From Neospora caninum Liverpool (Eukaryota > Apicomplexa > Conoidasida > Eucoccidiorida > Sarcocystidae), in NCBI RefSeq assembly GCF_000208865.1, contig NC_018390.1:599777-663776 (forward strand): a stretch of DNA of 64,000 nt. Direction: 5' to 3'. The translations under genes were made by a program, and so were the position numbers. Within the stretch, counting starts at the first letter, position 1. Each line of letters opens with the position of its first letter. Shown here piece by piece: positions 45,164 to 57,700 of this stretch. The notes under the pieces are model-generated. The model saw nothing but the letters and a program-made list of their open reading frames with translations. It made no database searches and was not told where the DNA came from.

Positions 45164-48100
45164 ATGAAAAGCTTTCGGCTGCAGATGCCGGCACCCTCGC
45201 TGCGCGCTGGTGTCATGTCGGGCACCAGCCAGTCCCAGTGTCGGACATGCCTCTGTTGTTCGCCTTTTTTTCAACGCGAAGAAAGAAAGAGGCGGTTATC
45301 CTCGAAACTTTGCTTGTGGCAAAGGGGCGGACCATTTTCTTTGGGGTTTGACATGAAGCCCGCCTCAGCGTCGTCAGGTTGCTGTAGGCCGCTTCTACGG
45401 CTCGCCTTCCCTTCTTTCCACCAGGATCGCGAAAGCCGCTTCCTGCTCAAAGGACTGCAGGGAGTCTCCACTCAGTCAACTTATGCGTGCTGTGACATCT
45501 TCTGGAACTCCAGAAAACAGCGTGAAAAGGCGGTTTTAGTATGCGCGGGCTGCGTTGCCCCTCCTTCATCTTCAGCTCCACCGTCAGGTGCACGTCTTTT
45601 TTCTACAGCACCATCCAAGCCTCACTGCCCGCATGTCGATACGAAGAGACGCGATCCCTTCGAAGCTCTTGGTGGCGGATCCAGCAGTGAAAGTCACTCC
45701 TCTGTGTCAGCTAGACTACGGCCAAAGGTGGAGCGCCATCCGGGGACGTCGGGCGCACACACTGACACAACGCCGTCTCATGGGGAAGCTGGAACGCGAG
45801 ACGATTGGGTCCCTGGTCTGTCTACAGGTGGCCAGAGCCACCGTGCCTCTTCGGCGATGTCGACTGTAAACACCGACGAAGTTCGGCACTTTAACCAGCT
45901 GAGTGGCGAGTGGTGGGATCATAACGGTTCTCTGGGAGCTCTGCATGACTTCAATCCCCATCGAGTGGGCTTCATTAAAAGCAATCTCCAGAGACTTTGC
46001 CTCTTCCAGGACATCCTGCGCCAGCGTCGACTGCAAAGCCCGGGAAAAACTGTACCTTCCGAGGAAACAACAGCGCGCGACACGAACAACAGGCAGGCCT
46101 TTCTTCATCCACGGGAGGACTTACCACACAGCTCTTCGGATGGAAGAGCGCAGCCCGAGAGGGACGGGGCCCCAGCTCGTGAGGGCCAAGGGGTACTGGA
46201 GGGTGTCAGAATCTTGGATATCGGCTGCGGCGGCGGTATCTTGGCTGAGGCAATGGCTCGAGACGGCGCCTTCGTCACGGGGATCGATGCGGCGGCAGAC
46301 GCTGTCGGAGCTGCGGAAACGCGGCGTTTGAACGGTGAGATCGCGGATTCGGGGGAAATGACCCTAGAGAGACCATTCAGAAACCTCAGCTCGGGCAGTG
46401 GTTCACCTGTCTTCGCCATCGGAGCTCCCGCCGCAGGATATGGAACCATGTCTTTGCGTCAAAAGCAAACCGACGCCTCAGCGCTCGGCTCGTCGCGAAA
46501 ACTGCGCGCAGACAGCAGTCGAAGCGAACGGGGGCTGAATAGCCGCTGTTTGGAGCTTTCCAGTGCAAAGTTTCCCACGTTTTCTTCCCACTCGGCGAGG
46601 AAGTAACGGAAGTTTATATGCGTAAATTGAAGATCTGTGACGGGGCTTGGATTCAAGGGCGCGAAACGCTAGGCGGGTGCCGAAGTACCGCGCATTTCCA
46701 TGTGGCCGTAGTTTTTGCCCGTGTGCTGTGTGCCTTACCAGGCCCGTACGCTCCGGTTGTCAGAGACAGACAACGGTTCATTCACGATTCGCTCGAGGAC
46801 TTCTGCACGGGCAGAATACAGCAAGCCACTGAGTACGTTGCTGCATGGCGAGAGAGGACAGCAAAACACTACTCGTTAGACTTTGGCTTTGTGTAAAGTT
46901 CGAGAGTAACGAACACATAGGCAGCTCCTTCTTCGTTCGTTGCCTTTTGTCAAATACGTTTCGCATTGACCCGAGGCTGTTCATCCCCGTTCTGCAAAAA
47001 GAGGTGGAGTCGACGTAGGGCAAGGTGCCTTGCGAAGCAAACGCGCACCACAATTTCACCTGCGCTACGAGGAGAGGCCGATCTGGTCGAGTTCGCACTG
47101 TGTGAATACAGATGGACTCGAATTTCACACTGGATGGACGCGGCTCCATGCATCGCCGTCAGTATGAACGCGGCTACTAACCCTCTCAGCAAGGCCGACT
47201 TGGGGCAGCAATCATTTTGCGTTACTTAGACACGGACTAGGCACCGGGAAGTGTCCTTAGTAGCTTATCTTGAACTGCAAGCGATAGCGGCACAAAAGCT
47301 TTTGGGCCTTTCTCTAGATCCAGCCGTAGATGTTCCACAGTCCCAAAGTCTGCTGTGTCGGGGACAGATATAGTTTCGTTCCAAGGACACAAATGGCGCA
47401 AAGAGGACGATTTCCAGTCGCGGCTCCTGTTGAATCCGCCACTGCTTGGGCCGCTAGGCGAGGCATTTGTGTGTGATGAATGCTTGATTTCGTTCAGAGG
47501 ACCCCAGTCCAATTCCTTCCCGACCCCACCTCAGAGCCTGTTCGACGTCGTCGTCTGCTCCGAGATGCTGGAGCACGTGGAAGGAGGGTTGCGAGGAGTT
47601 GAGGCAGTTATGGCGACTGCGGCGCGGAAAGCCCTTGCTCCTGGAGGCCTGTTTGTACTGTCGACTTTGAACAGAACGCCCGAGAATTACCTCGTCTCTG
47701 TCGTGGCGGCGGAGCACCTCTGTGGTTTCATTCCGAAGGTGAGCAGACGGTTTCTTTCAGTCCGAAAGAAACTGTGCGCGAAGAATCCCGCAAATCGCTA
47801 GCTCGTACTGCGAGTGTTGTTTCATAAAGCGACACAGTGATAAGGGCTTACGACATGCACGGCTTTCGACGTACATGCACTCTTATGTTAGATCCATGCC
47901 CCAATCATTCTTTCGAACAGCCAACTCTAGGCAGCTTTAGAAAATTCTTTGGAAATATGGCACTGCTCTAGTTTAAAACGGCAAAACGAGTGAAGAGCAT
48001 CACGAGAAACCCGCGTTCCTCCCCCGCGCTGGGCAGGTGGGCTCTAGACCCTCTCTGCTTCTGTGGCTCTTGTTTCTGCTGATCTATAGGGAACGCATGA

Positions 48101-48263
48101 CTGGAATAAATTTCTTAAGCCTGAGGAACTACGGGAGATCGGCGAGAGACATGGCCTGCGACTGGTGGAGCAGCGTGGCTTCTTCTATGTTCCGTTTCTT
48201 CGAACTTTCATACGAGAACCCTTTTGCAGGTTTTCATTCGCAATGGCCTTTGAAAAAATCTGA
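45164..48263 (+). CDS. COQ3: Ubiquinone biosynthesis O-methyltransferase COQ3 (UbiG family)
   Basis: A SAM-dependent methyltransferase that carries out both O-methylations of ubiquinone synthesis in the mitochondrion. Four exons join in phase: 45164-46334, 46742-46832, 47318-47738 and 48090-48263 (618 residues, about twice the size of UbiG). The first about 230 residues are a Ser/Arg/Cys-rich leader. It is basic with few acids at the start, as expected for mitochondrial import, but much longer than usual. The family start is HFNQLSGEWWDHNGSLGALH at about 245. An insert of about 65 residues precedes the SAM motif ILDIGCGGGILAEAMA (about 350). Then come TGIDAA, FIHDSLEDFC, FDVVVCSEMLEHVEGG, LSTLNRTPENYL, GTHDWNKFLKPEEL and the end FCRFSFAMAFEKI. 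A second insert of about 70 residues separates the two halves of the Rossmann fold in exon 3. A downstream ATG at 45353 could also serve as start. Confidence 0.93.
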
Positions 48264-50051
48264 ATGGGACTAGGGACCAGTTTTTTCAGCCTCCAGGAAG
48301 CCGCATCCTGCGTGCTGCTGTTTCATGCTTTCCGTGCGAAGTGGATTACAGAAGAAGACTACTACACAGCGTTCCGCAGATGGACCGACCGAAGAGAAAC
48401 ATCATTTTTGACGTGCTGGCTTTGGCTATGCATCAGGATGGTGGACAAGACACCATGTCATCCCTCGATACAGGCGCTGTGCTTTCGCCACAGGAAACTA
48501 GTGCTGTCAAAGCTCGAAACCATTTTCCTGGGCAAGCTACGCATATACGGCTAGCTTCAGTTCTCTTTCTTGAGGAAACCAGTGATAACCGAAGTTTCTT
48601 GCTTTCGCCGTAGGGAAAACCTCTTGGGCTTGTCAGAGTTAGGAAGGAATCACACATGCCCGAAGATTCACCAGCATAGCACACGCATTGAATATTTAAG
48701 ACATTTGGTCCGACTTTGCAACGGAGTACGACTGCCTGGGCGACGTTTTCCTGTTAATGTCCGACCAAAGACAGCCTGGATGGGAGCACGAGCAGAACAA
48801 AACGTTTCATCACCTCTCCGCGAACGTAATGCTCGGACTTCACGGGCCTTCATAGTTACAATCTTGCGTTATACCTACATGCATACATACTTGCTAGTTA
48901 AGCAATACACATGTTTATAGCTACACGAGTGTACACACTCTCCTTGCAGTTTCTGGCGTCTCATTCCCTGCGCAGCTTGGCATCGAATTTCGCCCGGTCT
49001 CGCAGGGGCAGCTCGCCATATCGCATGATCCGCATTTGCCTGCAACATGTAGAATGTAAAGTGCAGGGGTTTATCGGATTGTGAACGTGAGGAATAACGC
49101 AAAAGTGAAGGCGATGTATTTTCGACTTCCGTATACAGAGTGCGAGCGGTTTTCCGTATACAGAGTGCGAGCGGTTTTCCGTAGCACTGATCTTCTGAAC
49201 CAGTCGGAACGTGCCGGGTGGAGGTTTAGCCACAAAGTGGTAGCTCGTCCGCACTGGCATGACAGGACACATATGCAGTGCTGTTTATATATGGATGAAG
49301 CTGATAGCTGCTGTACGACGGCAAGCAAACACACCAGATGCTAGCCACAGAACTGCTGTCACTTGCTGACACGCGACGTGTTGAGCACAAACAATATCAG
49401 GTCTAACCTCATTCAGATGGACCCCCTTGCAAATAAAACAAATTAACATAACTGAATTAGCATGACAACTTCGTACACTGGGCGGAGCCTTACGGAAGAA
49501 TAGGACAGACGTGGGCGCTTCTGGAGTAGCCTGAGAGGAAACGCCAGGCCTTCTCGCACGCTGTCTCGACTTTCTCGACACTCCCTCCTTGGACCTCCTT
49601 CTGAGGGCATTTGCAGGCAAAGAGTGAACGCGGGTGGTAGACACAAGAAACGACAGTGAGAGTGATATGTCAATATGCGGCCCCGAGGATTTCCTCTCCT
49701 CAGTCCAGCTCCATCTAACATATCACGAGCTGGAGGAGGATCCCCTCATTTCTGATCGCATCTTAACGCGCATCTGTTACGGCCCTGCTTGCCTCGTCAA
49801 TCTCGTACCGGGATGAATCTGACATGGCCCTGTTCCCCTTCCAGGCGATGAGCACCGTTTTCCGACGTGCTCGGGTCTCTAAGCCACATCGGAGAACTTC
49901 AGCCGCTGTAAACGGACCAGAAACTGGATCTATGAAGCGTTCGTAGAAACGGACAGCGATCAAATGCGCCTTTACACTAAGGAACGTCTTCAGGTGCTCG
50001 AGATTTACGAACCAGCACCAGTTCACGGCCGCTGCAAAGCCAGAGCCTCAC
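48264..50051. other. Gene-free or 3'-end interval
   Basis: No supportable complete gene. The minus strand between about 49500 and 49990 has short protein-like stretches flanked by splice-like sites (for example near 49803-49900). These may be 3' exons of the ORF at 50052-51008. A 25-bp tandem duplication lies at 49128-49177. Confidence 0.4.
49128..49177. repeat. 25-bp tandem duplication
   Basis: Two perfect adjacent copies of a unit starting TCCGTATACAGAGTGCGAGC, plus the first six bases of a third, in non-coding DNA. Confidence 0.85.
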
Positions 50052-51008
50052 CTTGCACAAAATACACGTTCTGTTCTTCTTCCACACGACGACTTGCTGA
50101 TGCTGCTTCAGAGTCAGACGAGACGGTTCCCAGTGTTCCGCAGCAGCCAACGAGTTGACCGTGTCAGCCCCAGACCAACCATTCAAGTTAAATGGTCTTG
50201 CCGCGGACTCGACCTGGCCTGTAGCGACGGCAGATTTCCCAGAGCGTCCAGACTGGCTGAAGCTCTCTTTTCCCCCCACCTTTTTGAAATCCTTCTTCTG
50301 TGGTGCCGCTTCTGTTGGCGCCGTCACCGAAGAAGCTTCACTCGGCGTCCTCGAAACTTTCTTTCCAGATTGTTTCGTGGTGCTCGAAAAAAGACGAAGG
50401 CAAAATGCTGCTGGATTGACTATTCCACGAGGAGAAGAAGTCGCTGCCGAGCAACAAGCCGCAGACCAACACCGGCGTGCCCACAGCGGTTGTAAAGAAA
50501 CATTACCGACAGAGGAATTGAACGGAGTTGTGTCTATAGAAAAGTGCGCAACTGGTGATGATCGGTCACAATTTTCAAGGACCCCAGAGGTAGAACACCG
50601 TCCCTTACAATGTACGCCTTGACCCGAGTGTGCATGCTGGCCCGGACGAGTATCGGGCACTGAGCTTCTGACGCGACCGTTGACGGTAAACTCGTCAGAC
50701 TGAGAACGACTTATAGAAGAGCGACGTCCGCGGCCTTCCCAAAGCATGACATCTTCAGTAGCTTCTCGGGCAATGCACGAACTAGAAACCTGCGCTCTAC
50801 GTGTCAGTTTCGTGACACGACGTGGAGCTCCTGCCTGGCGTTCAAAGAATTGCGAATGGGCGAAACTGAAAGTCTCCACGCCTCTCCGTGAGAAGGGCCA
50901 ACGCGAGAGCGCCCGAGCTTTCCACCAGACAACTCCAGGGAAAGAGACTTCAAGGAGCAACGGCAACGGCCGTGCCATCGATCCTGTGCGGATGACGCAA
51001 GTGGCCAT
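50052..51008 (-). CDS. Hypothetical protein, possible mitochondrial leader; C-terminal exons not resolved
   Basis: I do not recognise this protein. ATG 51008 opens a frame of 319 codons that meets a good donor (gtgagg) at 50051 in phase 0. The N-terminus (MATCVIRTGSMARPLPLLLE, then Arg-rich with almost no acidic residues) resembles a mitochondrial or secretory leader. The middle is Ser/Arg-rich. The last about 50 residues are more conserved-looking: PFNLNGWSGADTV, EHWEPSRLTLKQHQQVVVWK and NRTCILCK, ending in a CxxC pair. Further exons probably lie at about 49990-49500, but I could not join them in phase. The opposite strand also has a long open frame (50155-50622), a sign that chance openness is possible here. 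Confidence 0.35.
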
Positions 51009-54000
51009 TGCAAAAGCGGTCAAAAGAAGCGACAATATTTCTCACGTATGTTTTATTTCAGCTAGGGGCTTTCGAAGAGAACTATAGATGCATTCCGACT
51101 TCCGTGCGATTCGGACACGCCGTACGACATCCTTGGAGACCCTCAGCTCGCGGATTGCGAGAAAGGTTACGTGGCCTTCTCTCGTACTATTTAGGAGCCA
51201 TAAGGGAAAACTGCTGATTTCACAGTGCGAGGACGAAATACACCGTACACGGCGGTGAATACTCGCCATACATGGATGACACTTAGTGAATACTCGCCAT
51301 ACATGGATGACACTTAGTGGCAATATGAAGGCATCATGCATACACATCCGGCCTGAAGAGTCCACTGCAGACACCCCAGTTTGTTCTCGTGCTGAATCAA
51401 CGCCTACAGGAAGTTTAATTTCACTGCAGTCGACACTTTGTACAGTTGTATGGCCGATTAGAACAAGGCATTCCTGAGAACGCCCGAAGGCAGGAAACGC
51501 GGCCGTCCACCGAAATAAAAACGAACTCATCTGCTGGCGTCGGGAGACTATCCTGAAATCGTTGTTTCTTGCCTCGAACGCTACGGCCCCATTGCACACG
51601 CATGCAGCAATTTGAGCGGGATGCATGCACCACTAGGCGATGCACATTTGAAATCACTTTCTCAGTCGGCGGGGATGAAGTGAGTGGTACAGAAAGAAGT
51701 GACAGAAGAACAGCGATGTACTTTTCATATAAAGTAGTCAGCATCGTTCGCTGGGCTTGGTACGGCCATCAGTTAGAACCTGTGGCAAGCTTTCTATATT
51801 CCACTAATATGGCAGAGCCGGCTGCCAAGCGGAAAGCCTTTGAAGACCCTTGTTTTTCGTGTGTACTGTTCTTTGTTACATAAAAATCCTCACTGTCGCT
51901 TCAATGCTCATATTTGCTCCGCTGCACACTGTGCTCAAGCTGCATGACACCGTCAGCCGGTGTCTAGACACCGCAGCGTTGCGCGAGTCCTTCCTGTCGA
52001 ACGGTTGTACAGTCATTGCTCCATGAACTTCTGTTGTACACATCCAACATCTCTGAGGTCGAGCCACCGTACATGATGTATTTTCTAAAGACGGAACCCT
52101 CAGCTTCCTGGAGAGCAACTTGGAACTAATATCGGGAGCTTGCCGTCGTGTCACGTGCTGAAGTGGGGTACACGGGGTGGCGATCGTCCCTTTGCCCCCC
52201 TCCTCTTTCCAGAGGCCGTTGACGGCAGTCGCTCCTCCCTCCCCTGCCGGCGGAGTTCCCCGTGATCGCGTTTGATGGAGGAAGCGTGCCACAGCAGTTT
52301 CCTCTCTAGCATCGGCACATGCGTATGAGTGTAGGTGCTGACCGTGTGGCTCGCGGCAAATCGATCCGCTAAGTCATGCAAGCCGAAGATGAGAATTCAC
52401 GGATAAGCACCACCTTGTACACAGTAAGGCAAGAAAACAGGATGTCAAGTTTTCTACTGGCAAGAAATCTGGTGGAAACACTCCGTTGCTGCAAGGAAAG
52501 TGCTGAGCCCTTTTGCCGATGCCTTCCTGGTGAAGTTAAGTGAGAGCCTTTAACGCTATTAGCAGAAAAAAAGGTTCGACTTGCCACTTCAAAACCGCGC
52601 AAAAATACTGGCAGGGGAAAAGCGCCATGAATAATTGCAGGCGTCCGCAGTGGAATCTAAACGGTTGGCCACTCTGCATGCTGCCTCTCGCCGAAGAAAG
52701 AAAGCATTTACTGAGGCTGACAACTCACGCGGTCCTAACTGGGTAGAAAGAGATGTGTCTGTGGGCTCCACCGCCACCTGACATTCCTCTCTCGTTGCCG
52801 CCCCTCCCCCTTGCTTTCCTTATCTCTCTCGGCCCTCTTTTGCAATATATCTGGCTCCTTTCTCGACCTCTCTCCCTGTGTGTCACACTAGGACGATGGT
52901 TCGAGCTGAACTGCGCCTGTACAGCCGCTGCAGTCGACTCTCTCTCACACTTGCAATTTAATTATCGTTTACTTGCCGATGAAGTGAACTACAGTAGGCA
53001 TACATTCAGCTTCGCAGGAACCAGTGGCAGACCGTCTCATTGCGCCTCATAGTCTCCCGGGTTTAGTACTTAAAATGCAGTGCACCACATTCGCTTTTCC
53101 AACAGAACACAGAACTGCGGCTCCGTGTCCAAGGGCCATTCCCAAAGACAATGTTTCGACACGAAGAAATTGATGAAACTTTCCAGCCGGGAACTCCCCG
53201 GTACGAGAAATAGACCTGCGTGCCGCTCCTCTAGAGAATAACCCCCGTTTAGGTCAGAGAAACGAGCTTGATGTTGTACGCGCCCCGATCTTACACGCAT
53301 GCTGGGCAGGAAAATCGAAGTACCTATTACCTGAGAATACATCTTCTGAAAACGAAAAGGGAAGAATATGGTTGTATAGTCTGTGGAGACGTCCAGGGCT
53401 GGCAACCACCTGAGTCACGACACACAGTGTGACGCTTCAGATTTTCGGAAGCCATCAGATAATGGCGTTTCCTCCCTCGATATCGTTTTGCCGGCTTCTG
53501 TGTCACCCACGATCCCCAACATACAGCGAAGAACTTGGGTCGACTTCGCACTGCCTCCGCACTCGCTGCTGACAAGGTTGCGGTGAAGCGCGAATACCCC
53601 GCAATTTCGCAAGCTGGGAAGAGCTGCAAGACACTTGGTAGCTGCGCCTCAGTATCGACATAGTAGGTTGCCATCCTGGCAGAGGCTGTCGGAAACGGCA
53701 GGTAGAAGGCGCATGCACTCTTGAAGGCGAAACTTGAGTCACCGTGCCATTATACCTGTGACGTTCAGAGCAGGTGACGACACGCTGTAGTGCCTTCTTA
53801 GTTTCCCAGATGGACAGGTCTTTTGAACGATAGAATTGCTCCGCTGCTCTCTTTATTCTGCTCGACAAAGTTTCACTCTGGTCAGCTGCGCGGCTGTTGC
53901 TCCCGGAGAAATATCTCATCTTCGAATTTCATTGACGACGACGATCAATCTTGAAGACCAGGAAACCGCGAGGCCTAAAATCACCTTGGGGTGCACCACG

Positions 54001-54735
54001 AAACCATTTGGTTTAGCGGCGTTGGATAACCAAACTAGCAGTCATCGCCAGGCTGAACTTGGATTACCGAATCAGACAGCGAGCCGTTTCGCCACGACAA
54101 AGATCGACCGTTTCATCAGACTGTTTCGCTAGAGTTCCCAATATTCCCCACCTGCGACAGCTGTCCCCGGGCAGGTTCTCATTCTGTGTCGCGTGGTGGA
54201 ATGTCACACTACATTGATGTTAGCTCCATTCGCTCGCGGGGGTGACGTGCTGAAAAGAAAAATCTTCTCTTGCGATAGTGGATTGGATTCAATCGCCTGA
54301 ACTTGTGAGCGCTGCCGCAGGGACAACGAGAGCCTCTTCAATCTCCGGCCACTGCGTTTCAACCCATCGCAGCCTGACAATACGCAAAAGCATCGGCGGT
54401 ACTCGGGAAGATGAGGGAAACCAGGAGAAGCTACCTGACCTCGCAGATAGGGGTTCGAGGCACTAGCCCCGCACTCTAGAATAGACGACGAGCGCCCCCG
54501 TATGGTAGGGTTTGCATCCAGGAAGAAGCTGACCAATCAGACACCAAACTAGTCCCACTCGACGTCGGTACACCTAGCGAACTTTGGTCTACTATCCACG
54601 ACACCCTGGCGACAAGGCCGAAGACAGTGTCACCTTCTTCACACGCCTCTACCATCCGCACACGCCGTCCTGCCTAGCCACAATGGTACGTATTGCACGC
54701 GTAAATGTGTCGACACATTCGACAGAACAGAGTGC
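51009..54735. other. Long gene-free interval downstream of the TBC gene
   Basis: About 3.7 kb without a supportable gene. It must include the TBC 3' UTR near 54700 and probably the promoter of the minus-strand ORF near 51008. A 31-bp tandem duplication lies at 51255-51316. A pyrimidine-rich segment is at 52760-52890. No RNA gene recognised. Confidence 0.45.
51255..51316. repeat. 31-bp perfect tandem duplication
   Basis: Two adjacent identical 31-base copies, unit beginning GTGAATACTCGCCATACATG, in non-coding DNA just upstream of the ORF ending at 51008. Confidence 0.88.
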
Positions 54736-57700
54736 CTACCCGTCAAAAAACCGACACTCGTCGAATGCTGCACTGTTGGACGCCGCGTGACAGTCTTGGC
54801 GACTCAGAAGGGCGACGCATCCCTCGAAGGAGCGGCCGCGCAAAGCTTCGTCGTAGTAATGCAGAATAGCAAGCGCGATCTAACAACAGAGAAAAGACAA
54901 CGGACAGTGGTTTACTCGTCGCCAGGCATCTGAGGTGGTGAGGTGTGGATTAACGACAGAGAGGCGAAGAAACATCTTTGGCTACGACAAGGATTTAAAG
55001 GCCGTGATGGAAAGGAAATGCGGCCAGCACTGGCCCCACGACAGGGTAGGCTGGAGGGCGTGGACCGTTCAAAAAGACATGAGAGCGGAAGCAGGATGTG
55101 CAAATCCGAAAACATGTTAGAGAACCCTTTCGGGTGTAACTTGTGTCTCATTCACTCGACGCCCAGTTTTCGTCTACTTGCCTAAACGTTTCCCATACCT
55201 GGAACAGTGTATCTCTCCCTCCGCCCGCGAGAAGGAGGCCGTCCCAAACTCGAACGACAATATGAAGAGGGAGAACAGATGTGAATAGAGACAGAACCCA
55301 AGGCAACAAGTAGAAAGAAGGCGGCAAGTGGAGACTGGTGAAGTGCTCGGACAGCGCAGGAAGCAAGGCGGCCAAGTAGCGCTTGAATGCTGACAGATGA
55401 TGGCGCAGGGTTCTACAGAAGAACAGAACGAGAACCAAAGTCATCCAACCTCTCTCGCGGTATTCTTGTCCGTCCTCGCTCCGAAGCGTGACAGTGTTTG
55501 CATTTACTACACATTGACGACGCGAGACGGAATCAGGTAAAACATGGAACAACGACGCACGGTGGTAGCCGGAGCAGAAGACAACATCGGACCTTCCAGA
55601 AAATCAGGAATTGAGCGCCAAATGGCTGGCCAGCGGTTCAATCTGCTTCGAAGCGCCCTGCTGCCGAGGGAGGCCTGGAGCGGCCAAATGCAGTCAGGCA
55701 AAGAAGGCTTCGTACGGTTTTGCCCGGGAAAGGCTTTTATATACAGAGGGACTAGGAGTAACATAGAAGTGCAAGTGTACGGACATCGGTAGACTGACAC
55801 GCAGGCATAAATAATCCACCCTACTACGTCAGCCGTTTTGTGCCCGAAGAGCCAGGATTCTGGTCGTGCGCGTGCCCCACACCCAAACTTCGAGGAAGAA
55901 ACGGAAAGTGACCAAGTGCCTTGTGACCCGCGCTTCCCACCTTTTGCCTAAAGAGCTGAGCATGAAGAAGTCCGGCAAAGGATGCAGCTGAAGTAGCTGA
56001 ACCATAAGAATGAACGCCTGAACACAGAAGCAGGGAGACCCAGGACAGGAACGTAGCGAGGACGCGGTAGCACGTGTGACAAGAAATACATAAGCAAGTT
56101 CTGCGACACTTGGTTGATGTACAAACAATCGCACCACACACGGCGGATGTTGCTACCTTGTGCTTTCGGCGCAGATGGACAACCAAGACGTGCAGGATAA
56201 CCAAAAACAGACGGCACCGAGGCCACTTTAAAAAAGGCGAGGTATCCGAAGGAACCTACGGCAGTTCGCATGAACCCTATCCAAAACTCACCCTTTCGCG
56301 CTCCATGAAAAAGAGAAGAACCGCTGCAACCCCCGCCATGCCTTGAACATAACCGACCTGCAGTAAGCGAGAAATACGACAAGGAAGGATTGTGTTTTTT
56401 TCCCTGGAACGTGCTTGCACATGACTGGGCCATGGCGATCTCTGCAGCACACCCATCTCAACTCCATGAAGTGACGCAGCTGGCGCCTACGCCTCACCCT
56501 TGCAGAGACGGCTTCACTCCTCTGCAGTTGCAACGGCCGAACTGCATGCGGGAATGTACCGCCAGCACGCCGGTATACACCACCGGCAGTCGCTGCCTGC
56601 GGCCCAGGTCTGCCACGCCGTTTCGTCACTCCCGTTTTGTTTTGCCACGATACCGTTTTACTCTTGCCCATGTATGCAGGTGGAATCGAGTCGCGACTCG
56701 GGCCTTTTCCCCTAGCTTAAGTGAATCAAAGCACAAGAGTCTCCCGTCTCTTACCGTGGGCATGTGAAGCACAACGCACTCGAGCACGTCGGCGATGCCC
56801 GCACCGATGGAGCACCGTGGACAGAAGCACCACGTCTTCTCCCTGCTCCGCTTTCGTCCTGAGCAAGTATTGCAAGCGACGCTTTGGGAGGCGCCTTCCT
56901 GTGTCCTTTCCTCGACTGAGTCCGCTTCGGGTGAAGCAGGATGGCCGCAGTGTCCCTCGACGCACTGTCCTTCTGGCCCCTTCGCCGCAGCTAACAGGCA
57001 GCCCCTGGGGTACGCTGTCGTATTTTCCCTGGACGGAAAACATTCGACGGCCGTTTGGGGCGTCGCGTGACAACCCGCAGGCGACGTGGCAGCTCGCGCG
57101 ACGGCTTCCAGTTCGGTTCCACTCGTGACGGTGCCTCGACGGGACAATGAGTTGCCATTTGATTCGTCGAAAGATTCCACCACGCGAAACGACGCAAGCA
57201 AGAGATCTCCACTCGTACTGCCCGCAGCGTCGCCTGCCTCTGTCGCCCTGTCCGTCGAGGGCCAGGCGGAGAGGGAATCTCCCGGCAGAGGGACGTGAGG
57301 GGCCCTCAGTGCAGGAGACGTGGCGCATGCGCTCGCCGCCACGTCGCAACGCACTTGTGCTGTACCGACCACCGGCCTCGCCGCCGCGTCGCTCTTCGCC
57401 CCTTCCTCGACTCCACCGGCTCCTGGTTGCCACTCTTCCTCCTCTCGTGCGTCTAAAGCACTGCATCGCCGGCATCTACAGCACGCAGCGCAAAGCGGTG
57501 GCTGACCATAGGGGAAGGCAAACGCCTGGCCGGGATGAATGCCAGCGCTGCGTCCCCACAGCTCGCCGAGCCGCCTCGCATCAGACAGCCTCCCAAGTGC
57601 GGCGTCGCTGCTGCTCGACGAGATGCCACATCGCCGCGGCTCGTAACTTGCGTCTCCGCCGAGGGTGCCGATATCGCCAGCACACCCCCCGACCGGGCGA

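Noticed and set aside
50155..50622. 155-codon plus-strand frame
   Set aside because: Antisense to the ORF at 50052-51008; no domain, and its best-looking segment is the complement of the conserved-looking end of that ORF.
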